From Proteles cristata cristata (taxonomy: Eukaryota; Chordata; Mammalia; Carnivora; Hyaenidae): 64,000 nucleotides of DNA. The translations under genes and the position numbers were made by a program. Positions 30,625 to 41,508 of this stretch are shown piece by piece. The notes beneath the pieces are model-generated. The model saw nothing but the letters and a program-made list of their open reading frames with translations. It searched no databases and was not told where the DNA came from. Positions within the stretch are counted from its first letter, which is position 1, and every line of letters starts with the position of its first letter. Location of the stretch: the NCBI GenBank assembly GCA_017311185.1, contig JAESUZ010003292.1, positions 62,001 through 126,000 on the forward strand. Direction: 5' to 3'.

Positions 30625-31235
30625 ACCAGTCAGGTCCAGTCAGGCTGCTATGAAAGAATTCCATGTAATTGATGGTTTATAAACAACAGAAATTCATTTC
30701 TCACAGTTCTGGGGGCTGGAAGTTCAAGATCAAGATGGTGTCTCAGGGTCAGTGTCTGGTGAGGACTTCTTCCTGGTTTGTAGACACCCATCTCCCGGCT
30801 GTGTGTTCACATGATTGGAAGGGCAAGGGAGGTCTCTGGAATCTTTTTATTTATTTATTTATTTTTTAAATTTTTTTTTTTAATGTTTTATTTATTTCTA
30901 GGAGAGAGAGAGAGAGAGACAGCGTGAGCAGGGGAGGGTCAGAGAGAGAGGGAGTCACAGACTGAAACAGGCTCCAGGCTCTGAGCTGGCAGTCAGCACA
31001 GAGCCCGACGCGGGGCTCGAACCCACGAACCGCGAGATCATGACCTAAGCGAAAGTCGGACGCTTAACCGACTAAGCCACCCAGGCGCCCCACTGGAATC
31101 TTTTTAATAAGGGCATGAGACCTACTCACCTCCCAAAGGCTCACTTTGTATCATCTTAGGGGCTACGATTTCAACATACGAATTTGGTGGTGGTGGCGAC
31201 ATAAACATTCATTCTGTTGCCTTACTGGTCTCTCT
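30625..31235 (-). mobile_element. MaLR-like LTR (MLT1/MST group), interrupted by a SINE
   Basis: TTTATAAACAACAGAAATTC, CACAGTTCTGGGGGCTGGAA, AAGTTCAAGATCAAGATGG and AGACCTACTCACCTCCCAAA match the reverse complement of a common mammalian MaLR-type LTR. The exact subfamily is not certain. A young SINE splits it at 30850-31092. Confidence 0.65.
30850..31092 (-). mobile_element. CAN-SINE, younger type, reverse, complete
   Basis: Near-consensus reverse copy inside the LTR-like repeat. Exact target-site duplication CTGGAATCTTTTTA at 30836-30849 and 31093-31106. Confidence 0.95.
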
Positions 31236-31279
31236 GCTTCTGCAAATATTCAAAACACTCCATAACAGAACACCAAAAA

Positions 31280-31475
31280 TCATTTTTTAAAGATTTTTAA
31301 GATTTTTTAAAAAGATAAGTGGGGGAGAGGCAGAGAGAGAGGGAGAGAGAGAATCCCAGGCAGGCTCCACAACGTCAGCGCCGAGCTGGGGAGGGGCTTG
31401 AACTCAACAAACCGTGAGATCATGACCTGAGCCAAAATCAAGAGTCAGATGTTTAACCCACTGAGCCACCCCGGC
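31280..31475 (-). mobile_element. CAN-SINE, old, reverse
   Basis: AAAAAGATAAGTGGGGGAGA to GAGCCACCCCGGCTC, strongly diverged. Confidence 0.85.
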
Positions 31476-31504
31476 TCACAAAACACAAAGATTATGTTGT
31501 TGTT

Positions 31505-31606
31505 GTTGTTTTTTTAAGTAATCTCTACACCCAACATGGGGCTCAAACTCATAACCACGAGATCAAGAGGTGCATCCCTCACCGACTGAGCCAGCCAGGT
31601 GTCCCC
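31505..31606 (-). mobile_element. CAN-SINE, older short type, reverse
   Basis: TTTAAGTAATCTCTACACCC, CAACATGGGGCTCAAACTCA, head GCCAGCCAGGTGTCCC. Confidence 0.9.
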
Positions 31607-31699
31607 CCCAAAAAATCATTTGTGTCGGTAGGATTTCTACTGAGAAGGATGGGTTTTCGGGAAAAGGAAATGAGATCCCAGAGAAAATAAGAAATTCCT

Positions 31700-32140
31700 C
31701 CGCATCATGCTCACAACCCCACGCAATGGGGTCTCAATCTACTTGAGGGAACTCATCTCCTGCCCCTTCAACACAATCACTTCTCCCACTAATGGCCTCT
31801 CCTCTTCCCCACCTGCCTTGCCTCTTTCTGGCCATCTTCTTGCCTTTGCTCATGCTGTTCCCTATTGGAAGGCTCCTTCTCCACTCATCCACCCGGCCAG
31901 GTTCCTCCCCGCTCCATTCCCCCCCCATCGAAGTCTGAGCAAACTCACCTCCTTCCTCCCTAAAGCTTCACTCAATACTCTGGCCAAAATATTGAGCTCC
32001 TCTTGTACTTAAACCCACTTTGTTTCCATCCGGTCTCCCTCCAAATTAAAATATGACCTTCTTTGGGGTACAGATCCTCCTTCGCTGAAGGCTGGGCACA
32101 GAGCCAGACCTATGACTCACATGTAATCAATAGCAAATAT
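31700..32140 (+). mobile_element. L2 remnant
   Basis: TTTGCTCATGCTGTTCCCTA, GCTCCTTCTCCACTCATCC, TCTGAGCAAACTCACCTCCT and CTGGGCACAGAGCCAGACC follow the order of the L2 3' part. Highly diverged. Confidence 0.6.
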
Positions 32141-32547
32141 CGGTTCAGCCTGTGATACCAAACCCTGCCTCTGTTACTTGTACACTCCCATCTGGTCCCT
32201 GTCCTGGTGACTCGGCAAACTGGATTAATCCTGATTCCTCGAACATTCCCCCAGGCTTTGCCACCACCAGGATCTGATCACCATACTTCCTCTCCAGATC
32301 CACACCTACTGAAATTCTACTTGTGCTTGGAGGCTGGTCTCATGCATCCCCTCCTTGAAGAGGCCCCACCTCTGCTTCCATCTCTCCTCCAGCCCAACGA
32401 AATGTGATTCTGTTTTTCTTTTAATTTCTAGAAGGTTTAAACTCTGAAACAGGTTGGGCAGGAAAAAATTACCGAATGCTTTGAGAATCTCGTGGAAACT
32501 ATGGACACTCTCCCCTCGCCTGAGGGCACATATGTACACACACAACG
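32141..32547. other. Intergenic DNA, nothing recognised
   Basis: No gene or named repeat recognised. Confidence 0.45.
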
Positions 32548-32561
32548 TCACAGTTAATTTT

Positions 32562-32782
32562 TTTAAAAATATTTTTTATTTATTTCTAGGAGAGAGAGAG
32601 AGAGACAGCGTGAGCAGGGGAGGGTCAAAGAGAGAGGGAGTCACAGACTCTGAAACAATCTCCAGGCTCTGAGCTGGCAGTCAGCACAGAGCCTGACATG
32701 GGGCTCGAACCCACCAACCGTGAGATCATGACCTAAGCGAAAGTCGGACGCTCAACCGACTAAGCCACCCAGGCGCCCCACA
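32562..32782 (-). mobile_element. CAN-SINE, younger type, reverse, complete
   Basis: Reverse copy with exact target-site duplication TCACAGTTAATTTT at 32548-32561 and 32783-32796. Confidence 0.95.
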
Positions 32783-33087
32783 TCACAGTTAATTTTGTGA
32801 GGGACGCTCATGGACCCAGGTTACATTCCCACCCAGGTCCTTTCCTTATAACGTCGATCATAATCTTTCTGGTGCTCAGATGACCTGTAGACGAGAATTT
32901 TCTTCCTTCTAGATTATGAACATCTTAAGGGGAAAACCACACCTTGCCTGACCTTGTGTCCCCACGGCACCTACTGTGATGTCACATCCATTTTTGGTGT
33001 TTGAAAGACGTTTGTGTCAGAAACTCTCCAGGATTCCGTTTGTATATGAGCAAGGATATTCTAGTCAAGTTAATTCATTTTCTTCTT

Positions 33088-33284
33088 TTTTAAAAATTTT
33101 TAATATTTAATAAGAGAGACAGAGTGTGGTTGGAACAGAGAGAGAGGGAGACACAGAATCTGAAGGAAGCTCAGGCTCTGAGCTGTCAGCACAGAGCCCC
33201 ACGCAGGGCTCGAACCTGCAGACTGTGAGATAGTGACCCGAGCTAAAGTACGACACTTAACTGACTTAGCCACCCAGTCTCCCC
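33088..33284 (-). mobile_element. CAN-SINE, old, reverse
   Basis: TTTTAATATTTAATAAGAGA to GCCACCCAGTCTCCCC. Confidence 0.88.
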
Positions 33285-33734
33285 GACTCATTTTCTTCTT
33301 CAGAGAAGTTTAGCCAAGTGGTTGGGATTGGGAAGCCATCGATGGGACCACCTGGCGCAGTGTGTCCTTGCAGAAGCTCTCTGGTGTGAGGAACACCACT
33401 GGGGAGCTCAAGCAAAGGCACACACTCCCCCCATTTTAAAAATCAAGTTTTCATAGTTAGTTGCGCAGTGTTTCCTGTATATTAGGAAATGGTGTCCTTC
33501 GATGAGCTCATGAAAGGAGATTTCCCAATATCCTTCTATTGAGAACATCTCTAGCTCTGAGCCAACTGATAACAGTACTGTTTTCCATGGAATGTGTGTG
33601 AATGTTGGTTGGCAGGTGGGCAACACAGAGGCCTTGCCCAGGAACCCGGCTTCCAGAAAGGAGCTCCAGACCCTGCGCCTGACCTTCAGCTAGGCATGTG
33701 GTAAGTCACAGAGTCTCAACCTGTACAGGCAGAA
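33285..33734. other. Intergenic DNA, nothing recognised
   Basis: No gene or named repeat recognised. Confidence 0.45.
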
Positions 33735-33850
33735 GAGGCTGTAGACGCCACCCCGTCATCATTTCACAGATGACGCACGGAGTCGGAGACTCGCCCAAGT
33801 GCACGCGGCAGACAGCCGGGGCCATGATCTGCCCTAAGTCACTGGCTCAC
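33735..33850 (-). mobile_element. MIR remnant
   Basis: CATCATTTCACAGATGACGC, GAGACTCGCCCAAGTGCACG and GCAGACAGCCGGGGCCATGA resemble the reverse of the MIR core. Confidence 0.65.
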
Positions 33851-34287
33851 TCTCCATCCGGGGCTGTCTGTGCATCAGCATTGCTGGCCAGGGCAGTCTT
33901 GTGGCATGCCTACTGTGTGCAGAGCTCCTACTCTGTGCGGAGAAAAACAGTTCAGAGCATCTCAGGCCAGGTCGTAGAATTCCAAAAATGGTGACGTGTT
34001 CGGGTGGGGGGTGGGGAGGAATGGGAAAGAACTCATGGGGCTTGTGCTCAGCTTGGACAGAAGAATGGAAAGATGGGCAAAGGGCGTCCAGATCACAGGG
34101 AGTCTGGGGGAGACTGAAATAGATGCCCATTCTTCTCCCAAAGTGTCTATGCACAAATCATAGAGACCTCCAGTTACCTTCTCTTCCCTACAACACCTGA
34201 CAGCCTGGGAAAATGCCTAACTTTTCCCAGGTCCCCATCTGCAGCACCGGAGGCTCTAAGCAGGTAATCTCCAAGTAACGTTTAGCA
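33851..34287. other. Intergenic DNA, nothing recognised
   Basis: Overlapping short frames on both strands without domains; no repeat recognised. Confidence 0.45.
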
Positions 34288-34540
34288 TGGGGGTTGAACC
34301 TAGAGCTTTAGAGTCACAGCCTGAGTTCAAACCCCAGCTCAGGAGTGACTTGACCTTAGACAAGTCACTTAGCCTTTCTGGGTCTCCGTTTCCTTCCTAC
34401 ACATTCCTTCCTTCCTCCGTTGCCTTCCCTTCCCTTCCATCAGGTCACGATGTAGGTTCAGGGCCGCCGTGCACAAAGTGGGAGCCTGGTGCCTGGCATG
34501 CCGGTGACCCCTCAGTAAATGACAGCTGTCATCATTCTAG
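34288..34540 (+). mobile_element. MIR remnant
   Basis: CTGAGTTCAAACCCCAGCTC, GACCTTAGACAAGTCACTTA, CTGGGTCTCCGTTTCCT and GGTGCCTGGCATGCCGG run in MIR order. Confidence 0.85.
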
Positions 34541-35239
34541 TACTTTTCTCCCTTGTCTCCCTAATCCTGGCTTCTGAGTCAGCAGGAAGCTGGCCTGGAG
34601 AAAGACGAGGTGCCATCACCCCACCCCACCCCAAACATACCTGGAGTCAAGATCTATTAAAAGTTTCTCTGTCTTTGTAGCCACATCTTTCATTGCGGGG
34701 AGGGGGGGAAATTCGGAAGAGCTAAACTGGGAACGGAAAATTTGCATCTGACAAAAGGTATGTGCAAACACGTGTTTGCAAGTGAGGTCAAGGTTTCAAA
34801 ATACCCCCTCTCTGACAGATGAGTCAAGCCCCGCGCAGTGGTCGTACTATTTACCACGCATGACGGCACATTCTCCCAGCGACTGATGGAGTCGCTTGCC
34901 AGGAGCTATATTGGACAGAGTAGCTCATTGGAAAATGTGGCTGCATTGCCCAGACTGAGATCTGAACTTGCACTTCCAGGGATTTCGCCCAAAATAAGCT
35001 GAATTCCTCAGTTATAACTGTCATAGAAACACAGCCAAGGAATCTGTTTGTCAGACCAGAGCCGGCCGGTTCCTGCTGGGGAGAGTGTGGGTCCAAGGAG
35101 GGGATGTTCATGGCTGTCAGGAGGAGAGCACAGGGCACCCGGCTCGCCTGACCCCCAGAGCTTTATCATTTCTGCCAAGGACCGTTGCCGATCGATCAGT
35201 CATTCATTCTTTGCTCATGTCCTTATGATCCCCTAATAA
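34541..35239. other. Intergenic DNA, nothing recognised
   Basis: No gene, RNA gene or named repeat recognised. Confidence 0.45.
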
Positions 35240-35350
35240 TGATGGCTGGCCCTTGTTGGGGACTTATTACGTGCCGGGCACTGTGCTCAGCATCTTATGT
35301 GTCCTATGTCCTGCCATCGTTCTAACAGCCCTAGGAGGTAGGCGTTAGGG
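35240..35350 (-). mobile_element. MIR remnant, reverse
   Basis: GTGCCGGGCACTGTGCTCAG and TCTAACAGCCCTAGGAGGTA resemble MIR in reverse. Confidence 0.7.
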
Positions 35351-35546
35351 TATGATGGGGCTCACATGTTTATCTCCACTACCACTGAGATGTGTAGAGA
35401 AGATGGAAGTGTTTCATTTTGTCTGTGGCTAATCAGGTTAAGCTGGCCTTCCTCCTGAGCGCGCCGAGATGGGGGTGGAGTTAACTGCGTGGCTTGTCCG
35501 GTTGAACCCTCTGTCTGGTCCGATTATTTAAATAGTGCCTTCACAC

Positions 35547-35749
35547 GGGGCGCCTGGCTGGCTTAGTCGGTTAAGCATCCGACTTCGGCTCAGGTCATGA
35601 TCTCACGGTTCCTGAGTTCGAGCCCCACGTCGGGCTCTGTGCTGACAGCTCAGAGCCTGGAGCCTGTTTCGGATTCTGTGTCTCCCTCCCTCCCTGCCCC
35701 TCCCCTGCTTGCACTCTGTCTTTGTCTCTCTCAAAAATAAACAAACAAT
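35547..35749 (+). mobile_element. CAN-SINE, older long type
   Basis: Head GGGGCGCCTGGCTGGCTTAG, tail CTCAAAAATAAACAAACAAT. Preceded by AATAGTGCCTTCACA; a diverged copy, AGTAGTGCTTTCATA, follows the next SINE at about 36009-36023. Confidence 0.93.
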
Positions 35750-35980
35750 GGGGTGCCTGGGTGGCTTAGTCGGTTAAGCGTCCGACTTTCGCTTAGGTCA
35801 TGATCTCGCGGTTCGTGGGTTCGAGCCCCGCGTCGGGCTCTGTGCTGACTGCCGGCTCAGAGCCTGGAGCCCATTTCAGTCTGTGACTCCCTCTCTCTCT
35901 GACCCTCCCCTGCTCACGCTGTCTCTCTCTCTCTCCTAGAAATAAATAAAACAAAAAAATTAAAAAAAAATAAAATACAC
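35750..35980 (+). mobile_element. CAN-SINE, younger type, in the tail of its neighbour
   Basis: Near-consensus young copy with CTTTCGCTTAGGTC and CTCCTAGAAATAAATAAA, inserted in the A-rich tail of the SINE on its left. Tail-like text resumes after it. Confidence 0.95.
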
Positions 35981-36023
35981 AAACATTAAATAATTTTTTA
36001 AAAAAATAAGTAGTGCTTTCATA

Positions 36024-36140
36024 GGGCACCTGGCTGGCTCAGTTGGTAGAATATGCAAGTCTTGATCTTGGGGTCGTGAGTTCAAGCCCCATGGTGGGGG
36101 ATAGATTGTACTTAAATTTTTTTTAATCTTAAAAAAAAAA
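36024..36140 (+). mobile_element. CAN-SINE, older short type
   Basis: GGGCACCTGGCTGGCTCAGT, GTGAGTTCAAGCCCCATGGT, end TTGTACTTAAATTTT. It follows the pair at 35547-35980 at what looks like the same target. Confidence 0.9.
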
Positions 36141-37494
36141 AAAGAATAGTCCTTTTAGGTAATGTTTCGTCTCCCAGACTCCACCCTCCCCCAAGCCCTG
36201 CTGTTTTTCTCTCTCTCTCTCTCTCTCTCCCCCTCCGTCATGGTGTTGGGTTATGTGAAGAAGGGTGCTGGTGTAAATGTCCTCAGGCCTCTGGGGCAAT
36301 GGCCTGTACTCTCTCATCTGCTGTCTTAGCACACATCTTTCTCCTCCTCCTGGGGTCCTGTGGGTCTGGGGTCCTGTGATCTACATATAAGAAGTACAGA
36401 CTCTCCACGGAGCTTTCAACACTCTCCCCACTAGGAGCTGGATTTCTAACTTCAACTTTCTCTGATATGTTTCCAATTTGTTCCTGAAGACCCAACTACC
36501 CCTTTTAAGGCTTTTGGGGCACTGCACCCCGATCACTCCCTCTCTCTGAATTTCTGGGGTCACTGTCTCCGGCAGTTAATTCTGTCCTCCTGTGAGATCT
36601 CTCTGTCCTTACTGCTTCACAGAGTTGCTTATATATTGTGTTGATAGGTCATTTTGTAAGCTCCTTTGGGGGCACGGATGATGCCTTCTCTTTTGTTGAA
36701 TTCCCCAGATCGAATCCAGAGTCTGGACAAGGGCTGCAGATGCTCTCAGACACAAAGGTTCCCTATCCCTAGTATGTGAGGAGCTTCTAGAAGCGGAGAA
36801 GAAAACAACCAGTCACACCGCAGAAAAACAGGCTGGAGACATGAAGGTATAATTCACAGAAAAGGAAACAAAATGGTCCCTGGATCCTGTGAAAAAATGC
36901 TCCGACTCATTCCTAACAACAACGACGACAAACTACACTGATATTCTTTCCAGCCTATTAGACTGGCCCAAACCCAAACGTTTTACAGCACACGCTCGGC
37001 AAAGGCACAGAGAGACGGGCGCCCTCCGCAGGACTGGGGGCGTCTAGTTCAGTGTGCGAGGGGGATCAGGTGCCTCAGTTTATCTGTCTTTGCTCCAGCC
37101 CGAGCGCCTGCCTGACTCACAGCGGTGCCGTGCTTCAAAGTGGGTCCATCTCCCTCCCACCTGGGGCAGCAGCACAGCCCAAAGGGGTTCCAGACCTTAG
37201 ACACAGTCACCTCCGTTTCAAGGTCACATAAGCGAGAGGCGCGGAGAAGCATCTCCGTGGGGCTTGCACGGTGTTTGCTTTGAGAGGGGGTGTTTGGGAC
37301 TGAGTACGGGAGGCCCGGGCTTCTTCGATGAGTGTGTTGCTTGTGTTTGAGAAACGGGGTGGGGGGTCCCTCTAAAGCATGGGGTCTGCAGCAGGGACCC
37401 AGGGTAGGAACCCCTTTTCCCAGATTCTAAGGAAAATTCGGCTTCCGGGTTACCGTCAATGAAAAGAACAAGGTGGAGAAAGATGTGCTTAAGG
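36141..37494. other. Intergenic DNA without recognised gene
   Basis: Contains a CT run at about 36210-36230 and L2-like phrasing near 36640-36740 (TTTTGTAAGCTCCTTTGGGG) that is too weak to call. No coding or RNA gene seen. Confidence 0.45.
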
Positions 37495-37509
37495 ATGTAA
37501 GAAAGGGTT

Positions 37510-37706
37510 GGGGCTCCTGGGTGGCTCAGTCGGTTGTTTCCAACTCGATTTCAGCTCAGGTCATGAGTTCATCGTTCATGAGTTTGAGCCCTGCACGGGG
37601 CTCTGTGCTGACAGCTAGGAGCCTGCTTGGGATGCTCTGTCTGCTCCTCTCTCACTCACACACTCCCTCTCTCTCTCAAAATAAATAAATAAACTTAAAA
37701 AATCGA
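37510..37706 (+). mobile_element. CAN-SINE, older long type, complete
   Basis: Head GGGGCTCCTGGGTGGCTCAG. Exact target-site duplication ATGTAAGAAAGGGT at 37495-37508 and 37707-37720. Confidence 0.94.
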
Positions 37707-37729
37707 ATGTAAGAAAGGGTGTATCTTTT

Positions 37730-37943
37730 TATAAAATTTTTAAATGTTTATTCATTTTTTAGAGAGACAGAGCATGAGCTGGGGAGGGGCAGAGAGAGAG
37801 GGAGACACAGAATCCAAAGTAGGTTCCATCCAGGCTCTGAGCTGTCAGCACAGAGCCTGACACGGGGCTCGAACTCATGAACCACAAGATCATGACCTGA
37901 GCCAAAGTCAGATGCTTAACCGACTGAGCCACTCAGGCACCCC
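37730..37943 (-). mobile_element. CAN-SINE, reverse
   Basis: Reverse long-form copy ending GAGCCACTCAGGCACCCC. Confidence 0.92.
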
Positions 37944-38138
37944 CCAAAATTGAAGTTTTAAGAAAGGATTATCAATCACTAAAAAAAATCTTAAGGATAT
38001 AAAAAGAAATTAACCTAACACTTTGTTCAGTCTGAGACATACCCACAGAGAAAAGCTATTCCAAATGACTTGGAAGTATAGAAACTTGAGTGTACATTCC
38101 TGGGGAGGGTAACCTAAAAATGAAAAAAACTGTCAAAA

Positions 38139-38270
38139 AAATTAAGGAAGGAGGGAAGGAAGGAAGGAAGGAAAGAAAGAAGGAAAGAAAGAAAGAAGGA
38201 AAGAAAGAGAAAGAAAAGCAAGAAAGAGAAAAAGAAAGGAAAGAAAGAAAGAAAAAGGAAAGAAAGGAAA
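38139..38270. repeat. (GGAA)n/(GAAA)n simple repeat
   Basis: Purine-only run of GGAAGGAA grading into GAAAGAAA. Confidence 0.95.
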
Positions 38271-38514
38271 TGAATCTTGATCCGCTGCCGGTGGTAGTGC
38301 TGCTGTGGTTATCCTGTTATGTGTGTGCTGTGAGAGAAAGCAAATGGGCAGGTGTGTTACATCGCCCAGAACCAGGATTTCTGGGTGGGACAAAGCAGGT
38401 ACATAGTGTAAGACAGATGAGGCTAAGTTAAAGCTTTGTAATATCGATTTTGAATCAGAAGTTTTGGTAAGAATTGATGAAAATATTTCATCATTTAAAA
38501 ATGCACCTGACCCC

Positions 38515-38728
38515 GGGGCAGCTTGGGCGGGTGGGGAGGCTCAGCAGAAGCATCTGACTTCGGCTCAGGTCATGATCTCAAGGTTCAGTGACCGAGTTCG
38601 AATCCCGCATCGGGCTCAGTGCTGTGAGCATGGAGCCTGCTTTGGATCCTCTGTCTTCCTCTCTTTCTCCCCCCTCCGCCCCGCCCCTGCTTGCTCTATC
38701 TTAAAATTAAAATAAAAACCTTAAAAAA
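38515..38728 (+). mobile_element. CAN-SINE, old
   Basis: Diverged head GGGGCAGCTTGGGCGGGTGG, then GACTTCGGCTCAGGTCATGA, GAGTTCGAATCCCGCATCGG and an A-rich tail. Confidence 0.85.
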
Positions 38729-38732
38729 AAAT

Positions 38733-39291
38733 TCAGCTCACGGGGTTGCCTGGGTGGCTTCGTCGGTTAAGCGTCCGACTTTCGCTTAGGTCATGATCTC
38801 ACAGTTCGTGGGTTCGAGCCCCGCGTCGGGCTCTGTACTGACTGCCAGCTCAGAGCCTGGAGCCTGTTTCAGTCTGTGACTCCGTTTCTCTCTGACCCTC
38901 CCCTGCTCACGCTGTCTCTCTCTCTGTCTCCTAGAAATAAATAAACATTAAAAAAAAAAAAATTCAGCTCACCCTTGAACAAGGAATGCGGGTTGAACGG
39001 TATAGATCCACTCATATGTGGAATTTCTTGATAAATGCAGGACAGTTCTGTAAATGTATTTTCTCTTTGTGATCTTCTTAACATTTTCTTCTCTCTAGTT
39101 TATTAAGAATGCAGCATACAATACACGGAACATACAATGTATGTGTTCACTGTCTGCTGTTAGTAAGGCTTCCGGTCAAGAGTAGGCTATTAGCAGTTAT
39201 CTTTTTGGGGGGTCAAAAGTTACTTGCAGATTTTCAACCGCAAGGGGGTCGGGTGTCCCCTAGCCCTCCGCATTGTTCAAAGGTCAACTGT
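38733..39291. mobile_element. Tigger/MER2-type DNA transposon, split by a SINE
   Basis: Terminal text CAGCTCACCCTTGAACAA at the left and TTGTTCAAAGGTCAACTG at the right pair as inverted repeats. Between them lie TGGAATTTCTTGATAAATGC, AAGGCTTCCGGTCAAGAGTA and AAAGTTACTTGCAGATTTTC, in the order of MER2-type (TcMar-Tigger) elements. Without the SINE it is about 330 bp and nearly full length. No transposase is encoded. Confidence 0.85.
38742..38960 (+). mobile_element. CAN-SINE, younger type, inside the Tigger terminal repeat
   Basis: Head GGGGTTGCCTGGGTGGCTTC, otherwise young consensus. Target ATTCAGCTCAC at 38731-38741 and again at about 38961-38972 contains the first nine bases of the Tigger end. 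Confidence 0.95.
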
Positions 39292-39604
39292 ATTTCCTGG
39301 CTCTGCCTACTTAAAAAAGCCTAGAAACAATGAGCACCCTTAGGGGCTACAAATTGTGGTAAACAAATAACTATTTCCCATTAATGAAACCGGCGCTCCT
39401 CTGAGAAACGGAACCGTGCAGGTCAGTGGCAGGAATACACAACATGAACTTGGAAACAAAATATCCACGACTGAGCTGTAACAAAAGTTCTCAGAAGCTA
39501 GCTAGAAGGGGCTGGGAGGTGCTATTTAATTTATCAGGCATACTGATAAAAATAACAATAAATTGAAACATGGTAGATAGGTTTAAATATGTGAGTTCAT
39601 CATG
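39292..39604. other. Intergenic DNA, nothing recognised
   Basis: No gene or named repeat recognised. Confidence 0.45.
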
Positions 39605-39623
39605 GTTAAAACAGTAACAACAA

Positions 39624-39838
39624 GGGGCGCCTGGGTGGCTTAGTCGGTTAAGCGTCCGACTTTCGCTTAGGTCATGATCTCGCGGTTCGTGGGTTCGAGC
39701 CCCGCGTCGGGCTCTGTGCTGACTGCCAGCTCAGAGCCTGGAGCCCGTTTCAGTCTGTGACTCCCTCTCTCTCTGACCCTCCCCTGCTCATGCTGTCTCT
39801 CTCTCTCTCCTAGAAATAAATAAAAATATTTAAAAAAA
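39624..39838 (+). mobile_element. CAN-SINE, younger type, complete
   Basis: Near-consensus copy. Flanks AAAACAGTAACAA before and AAAACAGTGACCAA after form a diverged target-site duplication. Confidence 0.94.
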
Positions 39839-39853
39839 TAAAACAGTGACCAA

Positions 39854-40329
39854 AAAAAGTGAATTCATCAGTTGACTGTGAAGAAACTAAGCAAGCAATG
39901 TCCTGATTTTGGAAACCGATGAAGAGTGATTTTTTTTTTTTTAAATCAGGTGTTTGGCTTGCCTTTCCTTATATGAAGTGGACCTTGGGGAATAGTTTTC
40001 TCTACAGAAGCACTGCAGTGAAAAAATGGCAGAGGAATGATAGACTTGAAATTGGCATTGCTTTACAACCCCTGGAAATATTGGATCTAGGCAACATCAG
40101 TAGTTGCTAAGTCACAAGGAGAAAAGAAACCGAACTTTTGTCTCCTGGTGGAACTATATAACCCAACATAATGTGTACGTACATACATAACCAAGCCTAA
40201 ATCCCATCAAGCCTCTAGACCTTACTACCGATTTACCGCAAACCTGGAGAATAGACACACACGTTCAACGTCACCATGCCGTCTGAAAAGTTTGGGAAAT
40301 TTATAGGACAAGGAACTCAGTTTCTTCAA
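39854..40329. other. Intergenic DNA, nothing firmly recognised
   Basis: May belong to the old repeat that begins to be recognisable on the right. No gene seen. Confidence 0.4.
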
Positions 40330-40540
40330 CAATAAATTGCAAGGAAATCAAAAAGAAGGAGAGGGAGGTTGTAAGAGAAATCTATAGGTCAAGATCAGGA
40401 GACGAAATATATCAGCAAACCTAGCGTATGGACCTTATTTGGAACTTGAGTCAAACAAACTATAAAAAAAAAATTTACATATATAAATATGTGTTAAGAA
40501 ACATATATGTCTGGTGTTTTTAATTTTTAAAAATGTTTTT

Positions 40541-40745
40541 AGGGGCGCCTGGGTGGCTCAGTCAGTTAAGCATCCGACTTCGACTCAGGTCATGATCTCA
40601 CGGTTTGTGGGTTCGAGCCCCACATCAGGCTCTGTGCTGACAGCTCAGAGCCTGGAGCTGCTTTAGATTCTGTGTCTCCCTTTCTCTCTGCCCCTCCCCT
40701 GCACACACTGTCTCTCTCTTTCTCTCTCTCAGAAAAGAAAATAAA
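40541..40745 (+). mobile_element. CAN-SINE, older long type, left of an inverted pair
   Basis: Head GGGGCGCCTGGGTGGCTCAG, CACGGTTTGTGGGTTCGAGC, tail AGAAAAGAAAATAAAACATA. Confidence 0.94.
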
Positions 40746-40959
40746 ACATAAAAAATATTTTTATTTATTTTTGAGAGAAAGACAGACAGACACAGCAAGA
40801 ATGGGGGAGGGGCAGAGAGAGAGGGAGACACAGAATCAGAAACTGGATCCAGGCTCTGGGCTGTCAGCACAGAGCCCGATGCCGGGGCTCAAGCTCACAA
40901 ATTACGAGATCATGACCTGAGCCGAAGTCAGACTTAACCAACTGAGCCACCCAGGCGCC
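40746..40959 (-). mobile_element. CAN-SINE, reverse, right of an inverted pair
   Basis: From AAAAAATATTTTTATTTATTT to GCCACCCAGGCGCCA. Together with the copy on its left it could fold into a hairpin of about 200 bp per arm. Confidence 0.93.
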
Positions 40960-41041
40960 ATGTTTATGTTATATGTATGTAAAACAATTGGGGCAAATTG
41001 AACACTGGTTGGATATATGATGATAGAAAGGTATTACTGTT

Positions 41042-41262
41042 GGGGCGCCTGGGTGGCTTAGTCGGTTAAGCGTCTGACTTTCGCTTAGGTCATGATCTCA
41101 CGGTTCGTGGGTTCAAGCCGGGCTCTGTGCTGACTGCCAGCTCGGAGCCTGGAGCCTGTTTCAGTCTGTGACTCCCTCTCTCTCTGACCCTCCCTGCTCA
41201 CGCTCTCTCGCGCTCTCTCTCTCTCTCTCCTAGAAATAAATAAAAATATTAAAAAAAAAAAA
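41042..41262 (+). mobile_element. CAN-SINE, younger type
   Basis: Near-consensus young copy with a short deletion at the B-box region. Target GAAAGGTATTACTGTT lies before it (41026-41041) and recurs only after the next SINE (41515-41530). Confidence 0.95.
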
Positions 41263-41275
41263 AAAAAAGAAAGAG

Positions 41276-41508
41276 GGGCACCTGGGTGGCTTAGTCGGTT
41301 AAGCGTCCGACTTTCGCTTGGGTCATGATCTCGCGGTTCGTGGGTTCGGAGCCCCGCGTCGGGCTCTGTGCTGACTGCCAGCTCAGAGCCTGGAGGCTGT
41401 TTCAGTCTTTGTCTCCCTCTCTCTCTGACCCTCCCCTGCTCATGCTGTCTCTCTCTCTCTCTCCTAGAAATAAATAAAAATATTTAATAAAAAAAAAATA
41501 AAAATAAA
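41276..41508 (+). mobile_element. CAN-SINE, younger type, nested at the 3' target duplication of its neighbour
   Basis: Head GGGGCACCTGGGTGGCTTAG, young diagnostic positions, tail CTCCTAGAAATAAATAAAAA. It sits after AAAAAAAGAAAGA and before AAAAAAAGAAAGG, so it entered the tail and 3' duplication of the SINE on its left. Confidence 0.95.
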
